Shown here piece after piece: positions 8,746 through 18,284 of a stretch of 64,000 bases of DNA (the first letter of the stretch is position 1; each line of letters starts with the position of its first letter). The position numbers were made by a program, and so were the translations under genes. Origin of the DNA: JAJDXO01 sp965213765 (lineage in GTDB: Bacteria > Pseudomonadota > Alphaproteobacteria > Rhodospirillales > UBA2165). The DNA lies in assembly GCA_965213765.1 (NCBI GenBank), contig OZ243926.1, positions 248,001 through 312,000 on the forward strand, written 5' to 3'. The notes beneath the pieces were generated by a model, which had not been told where the DNA came from, did not search any database, and worked only from the letters and a program-made list of their open reading frames with translations.

Positions 8746-10008
8746 ATGTTACCCGTGCATGTACTCGTCATGGGCGCCGGTGTTGTCGGCGTCTCAACCG
8801 CCTATTTTCTGCTGAAAGCCGGTCATCAGGTGACGGTGCTGGACCGGCAGCCTGTGGCCGGAAACGAGACCAGTTTTGCCAACGGCGGACAGGTTTCGGT
8901 CAGCCATAGCGGTCCTTGGGCGGGGCCCGGCGTGCCGTGGCAACTGCTCAAATGGGTGGGCCGGCAGGACGCACCCCTATTGCTACACCCCCGGTTCGAC
9001 CCGGCGCTGTTCAGTTGGGGGCTCAAGTTTCTCGCCAATTGTTCCAAGACGGCATTCGAACGAAATCAGCGGAAGAACCTGCGTCTCGGACAAATCAGCC
9101 GGTTTCTGCTCTCCGTAATTCGGGACGAGACCGGTATTCAATATCACCAGCGTAGCGGGGGCATCCTTCAGATCTTCAGGAACAACGACGAGTTGCTTGC
9201 GGCTTCGAGAGCGTCGCGACAGCTCATCGACCTCGGATGCGAGATGCGCACCCTCGATGTGGACGCTTGTCTCGAGATCGAGCCCGCTCTCGAGGCCCGG
9301 CGCGATGAACTCGCCGGGGGCATTTACTCGCCTGGCGATGAAAGCGGTGATGCTCACCTATTTTGCACCGAGCTTGCCGATTACTGCGAGGCCCAAGGCG
9401 CCGACTTCCGCTACGGCGTCGAGATCGAACAACTCGGCGTCGAGCTCGGGCAGGTGACCGGCGTGGTCACCAACCAAGGGGTCGTTTCCGCCGATGCCTA
9501 TGTGCTCTCCCTGGCCGCCTATGGGGCGCGTTTGGTCAAGCCCTTTGGAATTAAACTGCCCATCTATCCCACCAAAGGCTATTCGGTCACGGTGCCGACC
9601 GGCGGTTATAACGGCGCGCCGTCGGTGAGTGTCACCGATGAGGATAACAAATTGGTCTTCAGCCGGCTGGGTGAGCGGATGCGGGTCGCGGGCACGGCGG
9701 AGTTTGCCGGGTTCGACACCAACCTCAATGAAAGGCGGGCCCGTTCAATCCTGGAGAAGGCCCGCTATCAGTTCCCGTCGGCCGGCAATTTCGATGAGGC
9801 CACCTTCTGGACAGGGCTTCGGCCCATGACGCCGGACGGCCTGCCGCTCATCGGAACCACCGCGCTCCGGAATTTGTATCTCAATACGGGGCATGGGACA
9901 TTGGGCTGGACCCTTGGTGCGGGTTCCGGCAAAGCCGTTGCCGACGTGATTTCCGGCACACCCACGGATCTCGATCTCCAGGATTTCTCTCTCCAGCGTT
10001 TTCAGTAG
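8746..10008 (+). CDS. FAD-dependent D-amino-acid dehydrogenase (DadA family)
   Basis: Membrane-associated flavoenzyme that oxidatively deaminates D-amino acids to 2-oxo acids. The N-terminal Rossmann FAD motif HVLVMGAGVVGVSTAYFLL is followed by DRQPVAGNETSFANGGQVS, a DadA signature. The C-terminal substrate domain contains FWTGLRPMTPDGLPLIG and NTGHGTLGWTLGAGSGK. At 420 aa it is near E. coli DadA (432). The frame is open further upstream, but homology begins at VHVLVMGAG. ATG 8746 was chosen; GTG 8755 is the alternative. No alr or dadX racemase is adjacent, so the physiological substrate is open. Confidence 0.9.
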   Translation: MLPVHVLVMGAGVVGVSTAYFLLKAGHQVTVLDRQPVAGNETSFANGGQVSVSHSGPWAGPGVPWQLLKWVGRQDAPLLLHPRFDPALFSWGLKFLANCSKTAFERNQRKNLRLGQISRFLLSVIRDETGIQYHQRSGGILQIFRNNDELLAASRASRQLIDLGCEMRTLDVDACLEIEPALEARRDELAGGIYSPGDESGDAHLFCTELADYCEAQGADFRYGVEIEQLGVELGQVTGVVTNQGVVSADAYVLSLAAYGARLVKPFGIKLPIYPTKGYSVTVPTGGYNGAPSVSVTDEDNKLVFSRLGERMRVAGTAEFAGFDTNLNERRARSILEKARYQFPSAGNFDEATFWTGLRPMTPDGLPLIGTTALRNLYLNTGHGTLGWTLGAGSGKAVADVISGTPTDLDLQDFSLQRFQ

Positions 10009-10034
10009 CCGATCCAGCTGGTGAAATTGGGCGG

Positions 10035-10074
10035 TTGACTTAGGCCTTGTTCTAAAATAGAACAAAAAGAGAAC
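10035..10074 (+). promoter_or_regulatory. SOS promoter with alphaproteobacterial LexA box upstream of imuA
   Basis: A direct-repeat LexA operator of the alphaproteobacterial type, GAAC-N7-GAAC, lies at 10060-10074, 26 bp before the imuA start. An overlapping palindromic GTTC-N7-GAAC begins at 10049. A plausible sigma70 promoter is TTGACT (10035-10040), a 17-bp spacer, then TAGAAC (10058-10063). The -10 would overlap the operator, which fits LexA repression. The motif match is seen directly; the regulation is inferred from known imuABC control. Confidence 0.85.
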
Positions 10075-10099
10075 ATTTAGATGAGAACAGGCAAAATCC

Positions 10100-10933
10100 A
10101 TGCAATCCCAGGCGCTACGGGTACACCGGGAAGCCTCCCGACAAGCCCCGAATTCTGCGGTTCTTGACGACCTCAAAACGCAAATTCGCACCATTGAGCG
10201 AGGCCGCGCCGCGGTTGCGGCGGAACACGTCCTCTCCCTCGGCGACGAGACGCTCGACCGGGCGCTGCCTTGGAACGGTCTCCCCGGCTATGGCCTTCAC
10301 GAAATCTCCGGCGATGCAGCGGCCATCGGCTTCGCCGCGGGCCTGATGGCGGGTTTCGGCAGGATTCGCGCGAACGGCACGGTTCTTTGGTGTCAGCGCG
10401 AACGGGCCCTCTATCCCCAGGGCCTCACGGCTTTCGGCTTCGATCCCGACCGCATGATCCTGGCCCACGGCGCCAACGATACGGAAATTCTATGGGCCCT
10501 GGAGGAAGGTTTGCGCACGCCGGGTCTGATCGGCGTGGTCGGCCGGATCAACAAAATTCCTCCCATTTCCGCCCGGCGGCTGCAGCTGGCCGCCGAAGAG
10601 AGCGGCGTGATGTGCCTGTTGCTGCGGCCCGGCACGCCCCATGCGCCCGCCAGCGCGGCGCTCACCCGCTGGCGGGTAACGGCAATGCCCGGCGCACCAA
10701 CCGACGGGCCCGGCTTTAGCCCGCCGAGTTGGAGCCTCGAACTGCAAAGATGCCGGCTCGGCGAGGCCGGAAACGATAACCGGAGCGCGACTTCCACCAC
10801 GCTCGGAAAGCCCCGCGCCTGGCCAAGAAACTGGGAAGTGGAGTGGTGTGATGAAACGGGCGGTCTCGCTCTGGCTGCCGGTCTTCGCGACCGACCGGTT
10901 GAGCCGCGTCCTCTCTCGGATAGGATCCACTAG
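10100..10933 (+). CDS. imuA: SOS mutagenesis accessory protein ImuA
   Basis: ImuA is a RecA/SulA-related accessory factor of the ImuA-ImuB-DnaE2 translesion mutasome. It is 277 aa. Family features are the LSLGDETLDRALPWNGLPGYGLHEISGDAA segment and a RecA-like core (VLWCQRERALYPQGLTAFGFDPDRMILAHG). Near the C-terminus, MCLLLRPG leads into the ALTRWRV motif. The ATG at 10100 lies just downstream of the LexA box. The 3' end overlaps imuB by 83 bp in another frame, which implies tight translational coupling. Confidence 0.92.
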   Translation: MQSQALRVHREASRQAPNSAVLDDLKTQIRTIERGRAAVAAEHVLSLGDETLDRALPWNGLPGYGLHEISGDAAAIGFAAGLMAGFGRIRANGTVLWCQRERALYPQGLTAFGFDPDRMILAHGANDTEILWALEEGLRTPGLIGVVGRINKIPPISARRLQLAAEESGVMCLLLRPGTPHAPASAALTRWRVTAMPGAPTDGPGFSPPSWSLELQRCRLGEAGNDNRSATSTTLGKPRAWPRNWEVEWCDETGGLALAAGLRDRPVEPRPLSDRIH

Positions 10934-12473
10934 AACCGCGGATGCCAAACCCGCCGGGACACCCCTCGCGACGGTGACCCAGGTTCACGGCGGGACCCGC
11001 ATTGCGGCAGCCAATCCGGCAGCCGAAGCGGCGGGCATTGTTCCGGGTCAGCCGTTGGCCGATGCCCGTGCCCTTTATCCTGGGCTCGCCGTCCACCCCG
11101 CCGCGCCGGCCGAAGATCTCAAGGCCCTCGACCTTCTGGCCGAGGCCTGCACCCGTTTCACCCCCTGGACCGCCGTCGACCCCGTCTGGGGCGGGGGCGC
11201 AATGGGGAGCATGGGGGGCGGCCTCGGTGCCGGCTTATGGCTGGACGTCACCGGCTGTGCGCATCTGTTCGGCGGTGAGGCTGCCCTCCTGGAACGATTG
11301 ATCGGTTGGCTCGGCAGACAAAACATCAGTGCCCGCGCAGGCCTTGCCGATACGCCGGGGGCGGCCTGGGCGCTGGCGCGTCACGCGAAGAATGATTCCG
11401 CACCCTTCACCATTGCGGAATCGGGCGCGCTGCGACAGTACCTGGCGGGGTTGCCGGTGGCGGCTTTACGCCTGGCAGGCGAGGTAATCGAGGGTCTCGA
11501 CCGGTTGGGATTGCGGCGCATCGGCGATCTTCTGGAGATGCCCCGGGGACCGCTGGCCAAACGGTTCGGCGGGGTCGTGCTCAAGCGCTTGGATCAGGCG
11601 TTGGGACAAGCGGACGAGCCTATCTCTCCCCGCCGCCCGCCGCCGCGCCATGTGGCTCGCCTGGCCTTTGCCGAGCCCATCGGCCGGGCGGAGGATATCG
11701 CGGCCGGGCTCGACCGCCTGCTCGATCAGCTCTGTCAGGGTCTGGGAGCCGCCGGTGAAGGTGCGCGGCAGCTCGATTTCATCCTCTATCGGGCCGACAG
11801 CACTACCGAGCGGCGAACCATCGGCACCAGCCGCCCTTCCCGCGATCCCCAACCCCTGGCACGCTTGTTCCGGGACAAGCTGGACGACGTCGACCCTGGC
11901 TTCGGGATCGAGATCATGGTGCTCGCCGCCACCCGCACCAATAATTTGGACGAAAAACAGACCGGGCTCACCGGCTGGACCCTCGAGCCGGCCAAAGACG
12001 TCAACAAGGCCGATACCGCCCGGCTGGTGGACCGCTTGTCGGGCAAGCTGGGGACCCGCAACGTCACCCGGGTACGGCCGGTGGAAAGCCATCTCCCGGA
12101 ACGGGCCGGCCGGGCGCAATCGGCAATCAGTACGTCAAATACTACCAGTGACTGGAAAGGACCCGAGCGCCGCCCGCCCCGGCCTGTGGAACTGCTGCCC
12201 CAGCCGCTGCCCATCGATGTGATGGCGCCGGTGCCCGACGGCCCGCCGGTAATGTTCCGCTGGCGCCGCCGCCAATACCAGGTTGCCCGGGCCGAGGGGC
12301 CGGAGCGCATCGCGCCGGAGTGGTGGCGGACCGAGGGCACCCCCCTCGCCCGCGATGTCCGGGATTATTACCGGCTCGAGGATGAAGGCGGAAAACGCTA
12401 CTGGGTCTACCGGGAAGGCCTCTACCGGCCGGACCGCCCGCCCGCCTGGTACCTGCACGGCTTTTTTGCGTGA
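10851..12473 (+). CDS. imuB: ImuB, Y-family-polymerase-like scaffold of the SOS mutasome
   Basis: ImuB is related to Y-family polymerases (DinB/UmuC) but is generally catalytically inactive; it docks DnaE2 to the beta clamp. The N-terminus RAVSLWLPVFATDRLSR is diagnostic. The polymerase-like core includes ARALYPGL and GLWLDVTGCAHLFGGE, and the little-finger region contains RHVARLAFAEPIGRAEDI. ATG at 10851 has GGAG 7 bases upstream; an in-frame GTG lies directly before it at 10848. It begins inside imuA, and its TGA overlaps the GTG start of dnaE2. Confidence 0.92.
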   Translation: MKRAVSLWLPVFATDRLSRVLSRIGSTRTADAKPAGTPLATVTQVHGGTRIAAANPAAEAAGIVPGQPLADARALYPGLAVHPAAPAEDLKALDLLAEACTRFTPWTAVDPVWGGGAMGSMGGGLGAGLWLDVTGCAHLFGGEAALLERLIGWLGRQNISARAGLADTPGAAWALARHAKNDSAPFTIAESGALRQYLAGLPVAALRLAGEVIEGLDRLGLRRIGDLLEMPRGPLAKRFGGVVLKRLDQALGQADEPISPRRPPPRHVARLAFAEPIGRAEDIAAGLDRLLDQLCQGLGAAGEGARQLDFILYRADSTTERRTIGTSRPSRDPQPLARLFRDKLDDVDPGFGIEIMVLAATRTNNLDEKQTGLTGWTLEPAKDVNKADTARLVDRLSGKLGTRNVTRVRPVESHLPERAGRAQSAISTSNTTSDWKGPERRPPRPVELLPQPLPIDVMAPVPDGPPVMFRWRRRQYQVARAEGPERIAPEWWRTEGTPLARDVRDYYRLEDEGGKRYWVYREGLYRPDRPPAWYLHGFFA

Positions 12474-15400
12474 TTGGCATGGTCGAGTACGCGGAACTCC
12501 AGGTCACCTCCAATTACTCGTTCCTCCGGGGTGCATCGCACCCGGGCGAGCTTGTATTGCAGGCCGCCGCGCTCGGTCATTCGGCGATCGCCATCACCGA
12601 CCGCAACAGCCTCGCCGGCGTGGTTCGTGCCCATGTGGCTGCCAAGAAGGCGGGGTTGCGCCTCGTGGTGGGCTGCCGGCTGGATCTCCAGGATGCCCCC
12701 AGCCTGCTGGTGTTTCCGCAGGACCGGGCCGCCTATGGCCGCCTCTCGCAGTTGCTGACCATCGGCAAACGGCGGACCGAAAAAGGCGATTGCCGGCTCT
12801 ATTTGGCCGATATTCTCGACGGAAAAACCTTCCAAGGCGGCGCCGGACAGATGGTCATCGCCCTGCCGCCGGAAAAACTGGACGCAGCGCATGATAAACA
12901 CCTGCTTAAACTAAAATATAAGTTTCAAAACAATCTATATCTATCTGTTAAACATAACTATTATGGAGATGACTTCCGCAGGATTTATGCGCTTACGGCG
13001 CGTGCGAAACAGGCCGGAATCTCCATTGTCGCGACCAATGACGTCCATTATCACGTCCCCGAACGGCGGCGGCTGCACGATGTCCTGAGCTGTATCCGGG
13101 AACACTGCCCTCTCACGGAAGCGGGCTACAAGTTGATGGCCAATTCGGAGCACCATCTGAAATCTCCGGAAGAAATGGCCCGCCTGTTCACGGATTATCC
13201 GGCGGCCGTCGAAAACACGCAGCAGATCGTCACCGCCTGCACGTTCAACCTCGATGAACTGCGTTACGAATATCCGGTGGAGCCGGTTCCCGAAGGACGC
13301 TCTCCTCAGGAGGAACTCGTCCGCCTGACCGGGAGCGGCGCCAAGGAGCGCTACCCCCGCGGGGTCCCGGAGAAGGTCCAAAAGCAGATCGACCATGAGC
13401 TGGACCTCATCGGCGAACTTAACTACGCCCCCTACTTCCTCACCATTTACGACATCATCCGATTCGCCCGCGGACGGCGCATTCTCTGCCAGGGCCGGGG
13501 ATCGGCGGCCAATTCGGCGGTCTGCTACTGCATCGGCATTACGTCCGTCGACCCGGCTCGCATCGATCTGTTGTTCGAGCGCTTCGTCAGCGCAGAACGG
13601 GATGAGCCGCCGGACATCGATGTGGATTTTGAACACGAACGCCGGGAAGAAGTCATCCAGTACATTTACGAGAAATACGGCCGCGACCGGGCGAGCCTGA
13701 CGGCGACGGTCATCAGTTACCGCATGCGGAGCGCCATCCGCGAGGTCAGCAAGGTGATGGGGCTTTCGGAGGACACGATCCAGGCGATGACCGGCCTCGC
13801 CTGGCGGCATATCAAGGGCGAGGTGCCTGAAGACGAACACATCCGGAAAGCCGGCCTCGACCCCACGGACGAAACGCTCCGAATGACCATCGATCTTGCC
13901 CGGGAGATTCAGGGATTCCCGCGGCATCTCAGCCAGCATCCGGGCGGTTTCGTGATCACCAAAGGACCGTTGGATACGGTGGTCCCAGTGGAAAACGCCG
14001 CCATGGAGGACCGCACCGTCATCGAATGGGATAAGGACGATCTCGATGCCTTGGGCATGCTGAAGATCGATGTCCTGGGCCTCGGCATGCTGACCTGTAT
14101 CCGTAAGGCGTTCGACCTGATCCACCGCCATCACGGCCGGAAGATGGGTCTCGCCGATGTGCCCGACGAAGATCCTTTGGTCTACGACATGCTGTGCGAA
14201 GGCGACTCGGTCGGCGTCTTCCAGGTGGAAAGCCGCGCCCAGATGGCCATGCTGCCCCGTCTCAAGCCCCGGGAGTTCTACGACCTGGTGATCGAGGTGG
14301 CGATCGTCCGGCCCGGTCCCATCCAGGGCGACATGGTGCACCCCTATCTCCGCCGCCGAAACGGCGAGGAAGCGGTGGAGTTTCCCTCCAAGGAACTTGA
14401 AGACGTGCTTGGCAAAACCATGGGCGTGCCCCTGTTCCAGGAACAGGCGATGAAAATCGCCATCGTCGCCGCCGGCTTTACCCCCAACGAGGCCGACGGG
14501 CTCCGGCGCGCCATGGCCACCTTCCGCCATACCGGCACCATCCCCAGCTTCAAGGGCAAGTTCATCGACGGCATGATCGGCCGGGGCTACGACCCCGGCT
14601 TTTCCGAGCGATGCTTCCGCCAGATCGAGGGCTTCGCCGATTACGGCTTCCCGGAATCCCACTCGGCGAGCTTTGCGCTGCTGGTCTACATCTCGGCCTG
14701 GATCAAATGCCACTACCCGGCGGTCTTTGCCGCCGCCATCCTGAATTCCCAGCCCATGGGCTTCTATGCGCCGGCGCAGCTGGTGCGCGATGCCCGGGAG
14801 CACGGGGTTGAGGTCCGCCCGCCCGACATCAACGACAGTGAATGGGAATGTACGCTTGAGCCGGCCTATGGCGAGGCGCCCGAGATGACCAAGGGACATG
14901 AGGAATGGCGGGACCCCCTCGATCTGGACATGGCGGTGCGGTTGGGCTTTCGCCAGATCAAGGGGTTCCGCGAAGACGATGCCGATCTACTGGTGGATCG
15001 CCGGGAAAACGGCTATCGGGAGGTCGCCGACCTTCGGAGCCGGGGTCAGCTCAACAAGGCGGCCCTCGATAAGCTGGCCCGGGCGGATGCCTTTCAATCC
15101 TTGGGATTGGATCGCCGTCAGGCGCTGTGGTCGGTGACCGGTCTCACCGATGCCGCGCCCCTGCCCCTGTTCGAGGCCATGGACGAGCAGGAAATCCAGG
15201 CCGAGCCCGCCGTCACGCTCCCCGAAATCAGCCTTGGCGAAACGGTCGCCGATGATTACCGGGCGATGAAACTGTCCCTGAAGGCCCACCCCATGAACTT
15301 TCTCCGCGACGGCTTCGCCAACCGGAAGTTCATCACCTGCGACAAGCTGACCGAGTACCAGCCCGACGATTGGATCCGTATCGCCGGGGTCGTGCTGATC

Positions 15401-15754
15401 CGCCAGCGCCCGGGCAGCGCCAAGGGCGTGGTATTCATCACCATCGAGGATGAAACGGGTGTGGCCAACATCATCGTCTGGCCTCACACCCTGGAGCGCT
15501 ACCGCAAGACCGTGCTCGGCTCCTGTCTGATCGGCATCGAGGGACGCCTGCAGCGGGAAGGCATCGTCACCCACATCGTCGCGCACAAACTCTACGACCA
15601 TGCCCATCGCCTGAACGAACTGGTGAGCGGCCCCCATGATTTCCCTGAGCCGCCGGATGAATTCAAGCGCCCGATCTACAACGACCGGCGGGACCCCCGC
15701 GAAGTATTGGGCAAAAAGCCGCGGGTTCTGCCCGGATCCAGGGATTTCCGCTAG
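12470..15754 (+). CDS. dnaE2: Error-prone DNA polymerase DnaE2 (ImuC)
   Basis: C-family translesion polymerase of the ImuA-ImuB-DnaE2 cassette. It is 1094 aa. The PHP domain (YAELQVTSNYSFLRGASHPG) is N-terminal. The polymerase palm has PDIDVDF (about residues 381-387) and WDKDDLDALGMLKIDVLGLG; fingers and thumb follow, and an OB-fold (IRIAGVVLIRQRPGSAKGVVF) lies near residue 970. GTG 12470 overlaps the imuB stop; ATG 12479 is the alternative start. Bases 12901-12970 are only about 26% GC against a GC-rich surround, but the frame and the DnaE2-like residues (NNLYLSVKH, YYGDDFRR) are kept. Confidence 0.95.
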   Translation: MIGMVEYAELQVTSNYSFLRGASHPGELVLQAAALGHSAIAITDRNSLAGVVRAHVAAKKAGLRLVVGCRLDLQDAPSLLVFPQDRAAYGRLSQLLTIGKRRTEKGDCRLYLADILDGKTFQGGAGQMVIALPPEKLDAAHDKHLLKLKYKFQNNLYLSVKHNYYGDDFRRIYALTARAKQAGISIVATNDVHYHVPERRRLHDVLSCIREHCPLTEAGYKLMANSEHHLKSPEEMARLFTDYPAAVENTQQIVTACTFNLDELRYEYPVEPVPEGRSPQEELVRLTGSGAKERYPRGVPEKVQKQIDHELDLIGELNYAPYFLTIYDIIRFARGRRILCQGRGSAANSAVCYCIGITSVDPARIDLLFERFVSAERDEPPDIDVDFEHERREEVIQYIYEKYGRDRASLTATVISYRMRSAIREVSKVMGLSEDTIQAMTGLAWRHIKGEVPEDEHIRKAGLDPTDETLRMTIDLAREIQGFPRHLSQHPGGFVITKGPLDTVVPVENAAMEDRTVIEWDKDDLDALGMLKIDVLGLGMLTCIRKAFDLIHRHHGRKMGLADVPDEDPLVYDMLCEGDSVGVFQVESRAQMAMLPRLKPREFYDLVIEVAIVRPGPIQGDMVHPYLRRRNGEEAVEFPSKELEDVLGKTMGVPLFQEQAMKIAIVAAGFTPNEADGLRRAMATFRHTGTIPSFKGKFIDGMIGRGYDPGFSERCFRQIEGFADYGFPESHSASFALLVYISAWIKCHYPAVFAAAILNSQPMGFYAPAQLVRDAREHGVEVRPPDINDSEWECTLEPAYGEAPEMTKGHEEWRDPLDLDMAVRLGFRQIKGFREDDADLLVDRRENGYREVADLRSRGQLNKAALDKLARADAFQSLGLDRRQALWSVTGLTDAAPLPLFEAMDEQEIQAEPAVTLPEISLGETVADDYRAMKLSLKAHPMNFLRDGFANRKFITCDKLTEYQPDDWIRIAGVVLIRQRPGSAKGVVFITIEDETGVANIIVWPHTLERYRKTVLGSCLIGIEGRLQREGIVTHIVAHKLYDHAHRLNELVSGPHDFPEPPDEFKRPIYNDRRDPREVLGKKPRVLPGSRDFR

Positions 15755-15840
15755 ACACACGGACGCGCGCGCGTAGTCTCGGGCCATTCTTACAAAGTCA
15801 TAACGACCAAATCATTGAAATTCGGGGGGACCGCCGTCAC

Positions 15841-17178
15841 GTGACCGGCACCGGGGATTCATCTGAGCCAAAGCGTGGACTGACCGGACGGTCGGGTTTC
15901 GCCGCTTTCCAGCACACCGACTATACGTTCTATTTCATCTCTCGGGTGAGTTCGGTCTTCGGCGTCGATTTGATGAGCGCCACGTTGTTTTGGCAGCTCT
16001 GGCGAATCACCCAGGAAGAACTGGTATACGCCGCCCTCGGCGTCGGGATGTTCCTGCCGTTTCTGATCCTGTTTCCCCTGTCGGGCTGGACGGCGGATCA
16101 CTATCCGCGCACCAAGATTTTGCTGGGTACCGTCAGCCTCCAGGGGTTCTGCGCGGCCAGTTTCCTCTACCTGACCTGGATCGATGCGCCATTTCTTTGG
16201 TTCATTCCGTCGATCGCATTGCTCGGCGTCGCCCGGGCGTTTCAACAACCGGCACAACAAGCCATCGTCCCCGTCCTGGTGCCGTCGGGGCACCTAGCCA
16301 ACGCAATCGCCTGGCAATCGACGGCCTTCCAGAGTGCCCGCGTTCTGGGTTGGGGCATATCGGGGACGATCATCGCCATCGGCGAAGCATCCGGGGTCAA
16401 CGAACAATTCGCCTATATCGTGGTCGCCGCCGTCCTCGTGTTCTCGGCCTTCTTTACCTTCCTGATCAAGGCCAAGGCGCAGATCATGGCCAAAGAACCA
16501 CTGAAATTTTCGACGGTCGCCGCCGGGCTCCGGTTCGTGTTCTCCCGCAAAATCATCCTCGGCGCCATCGGTCTCGATCTGGTCGCCGTGCTGCTCGGAA
16601 GCGCCAAGGCCATGATGCCCATCTACGCGACCAAGGTCCTGCACATCGAAACCGCTCTTTACGGGTTGCTTCAGGGATCTCTTGTCATGGGATCGTTAAT
16701 CTTCATGTTGGGCCTGACTCAACTTCCCATCAGGCGTCACGCGGGACATAAGCTGTTCCTCGCGGTGGGCGCCTTTGGGTTGTTCACCATCGTCTTCGGC
16801 CTGTCGACCGTGTTCTGGGTTTCATTGGTGGCGCTGTTCTTTGTCGGCGCCGGCGACAGCATCTCCATCTTCATTCGCAACAATCTGGTGCAGATCATCA
16901 CCCCGGATGAAATGCGGGGCCGGGTGAATGCGGTCAGTTCGGTCTTTATCGGCGCATCCAACGAACTGGGCGATGCGGAATCGGGCGCTGTCGCGCATGT
17001 CTTCGGTCCTGTTGCCGCCGTGGTCATCGGCGGCGTCGGCACCATTATCGTGACCATCGCCTTCGCCAAGAAGATCCCCGATCTGTGGAATGTCGACCGC
17101 CTCGACCCGGACGATTTGGTGCGCAAATACCGGGACGTGGAACCAACGGCGAAGCCCGCCACGCAAGCCGGAGAGTAA
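15841..17178 (+). CDS. MFS transporter of the EntS-like (MFS_3) type
   Basis: Inner-membrane major facilitator protein of 445 aa with about 10-12 hydrophobic segments. The first cytoplasmic loop carries the motif LSGWTADHYPRTKILLG, and the hydrophilic central loop is near residues 205-225. Residues GVARAFQQPAQQAIVPVLVP resemble the EntS/MFS_3 exporter group. The start is GTG 15841 after a GGGGGGA stretch. It is followed 1 bp later by an aldo/keto reductase gene, so the two are co-transcribed. The substrate cannot be inferred. Confidence 0.85.
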   Translation: MTGTGDSSEPKRGLTGRSGFAAFQHTDYTFYFISRVSSVFGVDLMSATLFWQLWRITQEELVYAALGVGMFLPFLILFPLSGWTADHYPRTKILLGTVSLQGFCAASFLYLTWIDAPFLWFIPSIALLGVARAFQQPAQQAIVPVLVPSGHLANAIAWQSTAFQSARVLGWGISGTIIAIGEASGVNEQFAYIVVAAVLVFSAFFTFLIKAKAQIMAKEPLKFSTVAAGLRFVFSRKIILGAIGLDLVAVLLGSAKAMMPIYATKVLHIETALYGLLQGSLVMGSLIFMLGLTQLPIRRHAGHKLFLAVGAFGLFTIVFGLSTVFWVSLVALFFVGAGDSISIFIRNNLVQIITPDEMRGRVNAVSSVFIGASNELGDAESGAVAHVFGPVAAVVIGGVGTIIVTIAFAKKIPDLWNVDRLDPDDLVRKYRDVEPTAKPATQAGE

Positions 17179-17179
17179 A

Positions 17180-18148
17180 ATGAAATTCAAACGATTGGGC
17201 CGGACCGGCGCCGAGGTGCCGATGATAATTTTTGGCTGCGGCAACGTCGGCGGACTGATGATCCATACCGATGACGACACCATGCGCGGGGCGATCGCCC
17301 GGGCGCTGGAAACCGGCATCACCTGGTTTGACACCGCCGAGAGCTATGGACGGGGAAAGTCCGAAGAGAACCTGGGCCGGCTACTCGAAGATTTTGAAAT
17401 TCAGCCGCGCATCTCGACCAAGGTCCGCCTCCAGCCCGATGATCTGGGCGATATCCCCGGCCAAATCGAGCGCCACGTGGAGGCCAGTCTCAAGCGGCTC
17501 CGCCGGGACAGCGTCGAGTTGCTTCAGTTCCATAACGGCATCGAGGCCGAAGTATCGGAACGTTCCCTCACCTGGGACCGGGTGGCTGGCTCCGGCGGTG
17601 CGATCGAAACTCTCGCGAAGCTCCGAGATCAGGGGCTGACGAAGTGGATCGGCTTCACCGCCCTGGGTGACAACAAGCTTTGCCAGGACCTGATCCGGAC
17701 GGGCCGCGTGGATACGGCGCAAGTTTACTACAACATACTGAACCCGTCGGCCGGCGCGGCCTCGGGAAACATGCCCTCCGGTCAATCTTTCTACGGCCTT
17801 TTGGATGCCTGCGCCGAGATGGACGTGGGCGTCATCGCCATCCGTGCGCTGGCTGCCGGCGTGCTCGCCACCAAAGTTCGTCACGGCCGCGAGAGCATGA
17901 TCACCGAGAATACGGACCTCGCTGACGAAGAAAGGCGTGCCGACGCAATGATGACGCCTCTCGGCACGAAGTACGGCACATGGGCGCAGACCGCGCTCCG
18001 GTTCGCCTTATCGGAAAACAGGATTTCCTGCGTCGATTTCGCGCCGGGCGAACTCTCGCACCTCGAAGAAGCCATCGCCGCTGTCGAGCTCGGCCCCATG
18101 GCAGAAAGTGACAGGCGGGATATTGAGACGCGAGCGCTCTCGGCATGA
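17180..18148 (+). CDS. Aldo/keto reductase
   Basis: NAD(P)H-dependent oxidoreductase with a TIM-barrel fold. The N-terminus MKFKRLGRTGAEVPMIIFG is typical. The catalytic segment WFDTAESYGRGKSEENLG places the active-site Tyr at residue 56. The frame is open upstream, but ATG 17180 follows GGAGAG and aligns with the family. The length is 322 aa. It sits one base after the MFS stop codon. The substrate is unknown. The gene converges on the hydrolase-OsmC gene across a transposon-like repeat. Confidence 0.9.
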   Translation: MKFKRLGRTGAEVPMIIFGCGNVGGLMIHTDDDTMRGAIARALETGITWFDTAESYGRGKSEENLGRLLEDFEIQPRISTKVRLQPDDLGDIPGQIERHVEASLKRLRRDSVELLQFHNGIEAEVSERSLTWDRVAGSGGAIETLAKLRDQGLTKWIGFTALGDNKLCQDLIRTGRVDTAQVYYNILNPSAGAASGNMPSGQSFYGLLDACAEMDVGVIAIRALAAGVLATKVRHGRESMITENTDLADEERRADAMMTPLGTKYGTWAQTALRFALSENRISCVDFAPGELSHLEEAIAAVELGPMAESDRRDIETRALSA

Positions 18149-18284
18149 ACGAAGACCCTACGGGTTTTTCGATCCGAGGTACCGAACCATGCACTACCCT
18201 AACGGCAATGTTTGCCACTACCGCGACATGCGGTTCTTCGCCGCCGAATATTCGGGTGAGTTCGCACATTCAATGGAAACCGCA

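Noticed and set aside
10035..10074. GTTC-N7-GAAC palindrome as a separate regulator site
   Set aside because: It overlaps and shares a half-site with the GAAC-N7-GAAC LexA direct repeat, which explains it more simply.
12941..14899. 652-residue open frame antisense to dnaE2
   Set aside because: The strong GC third-position bias of dnaE2 keeps the opposite frame open; its composition (His/Asp/Val-rich) matches no protein, and the dnaE2 frame is clearly real.
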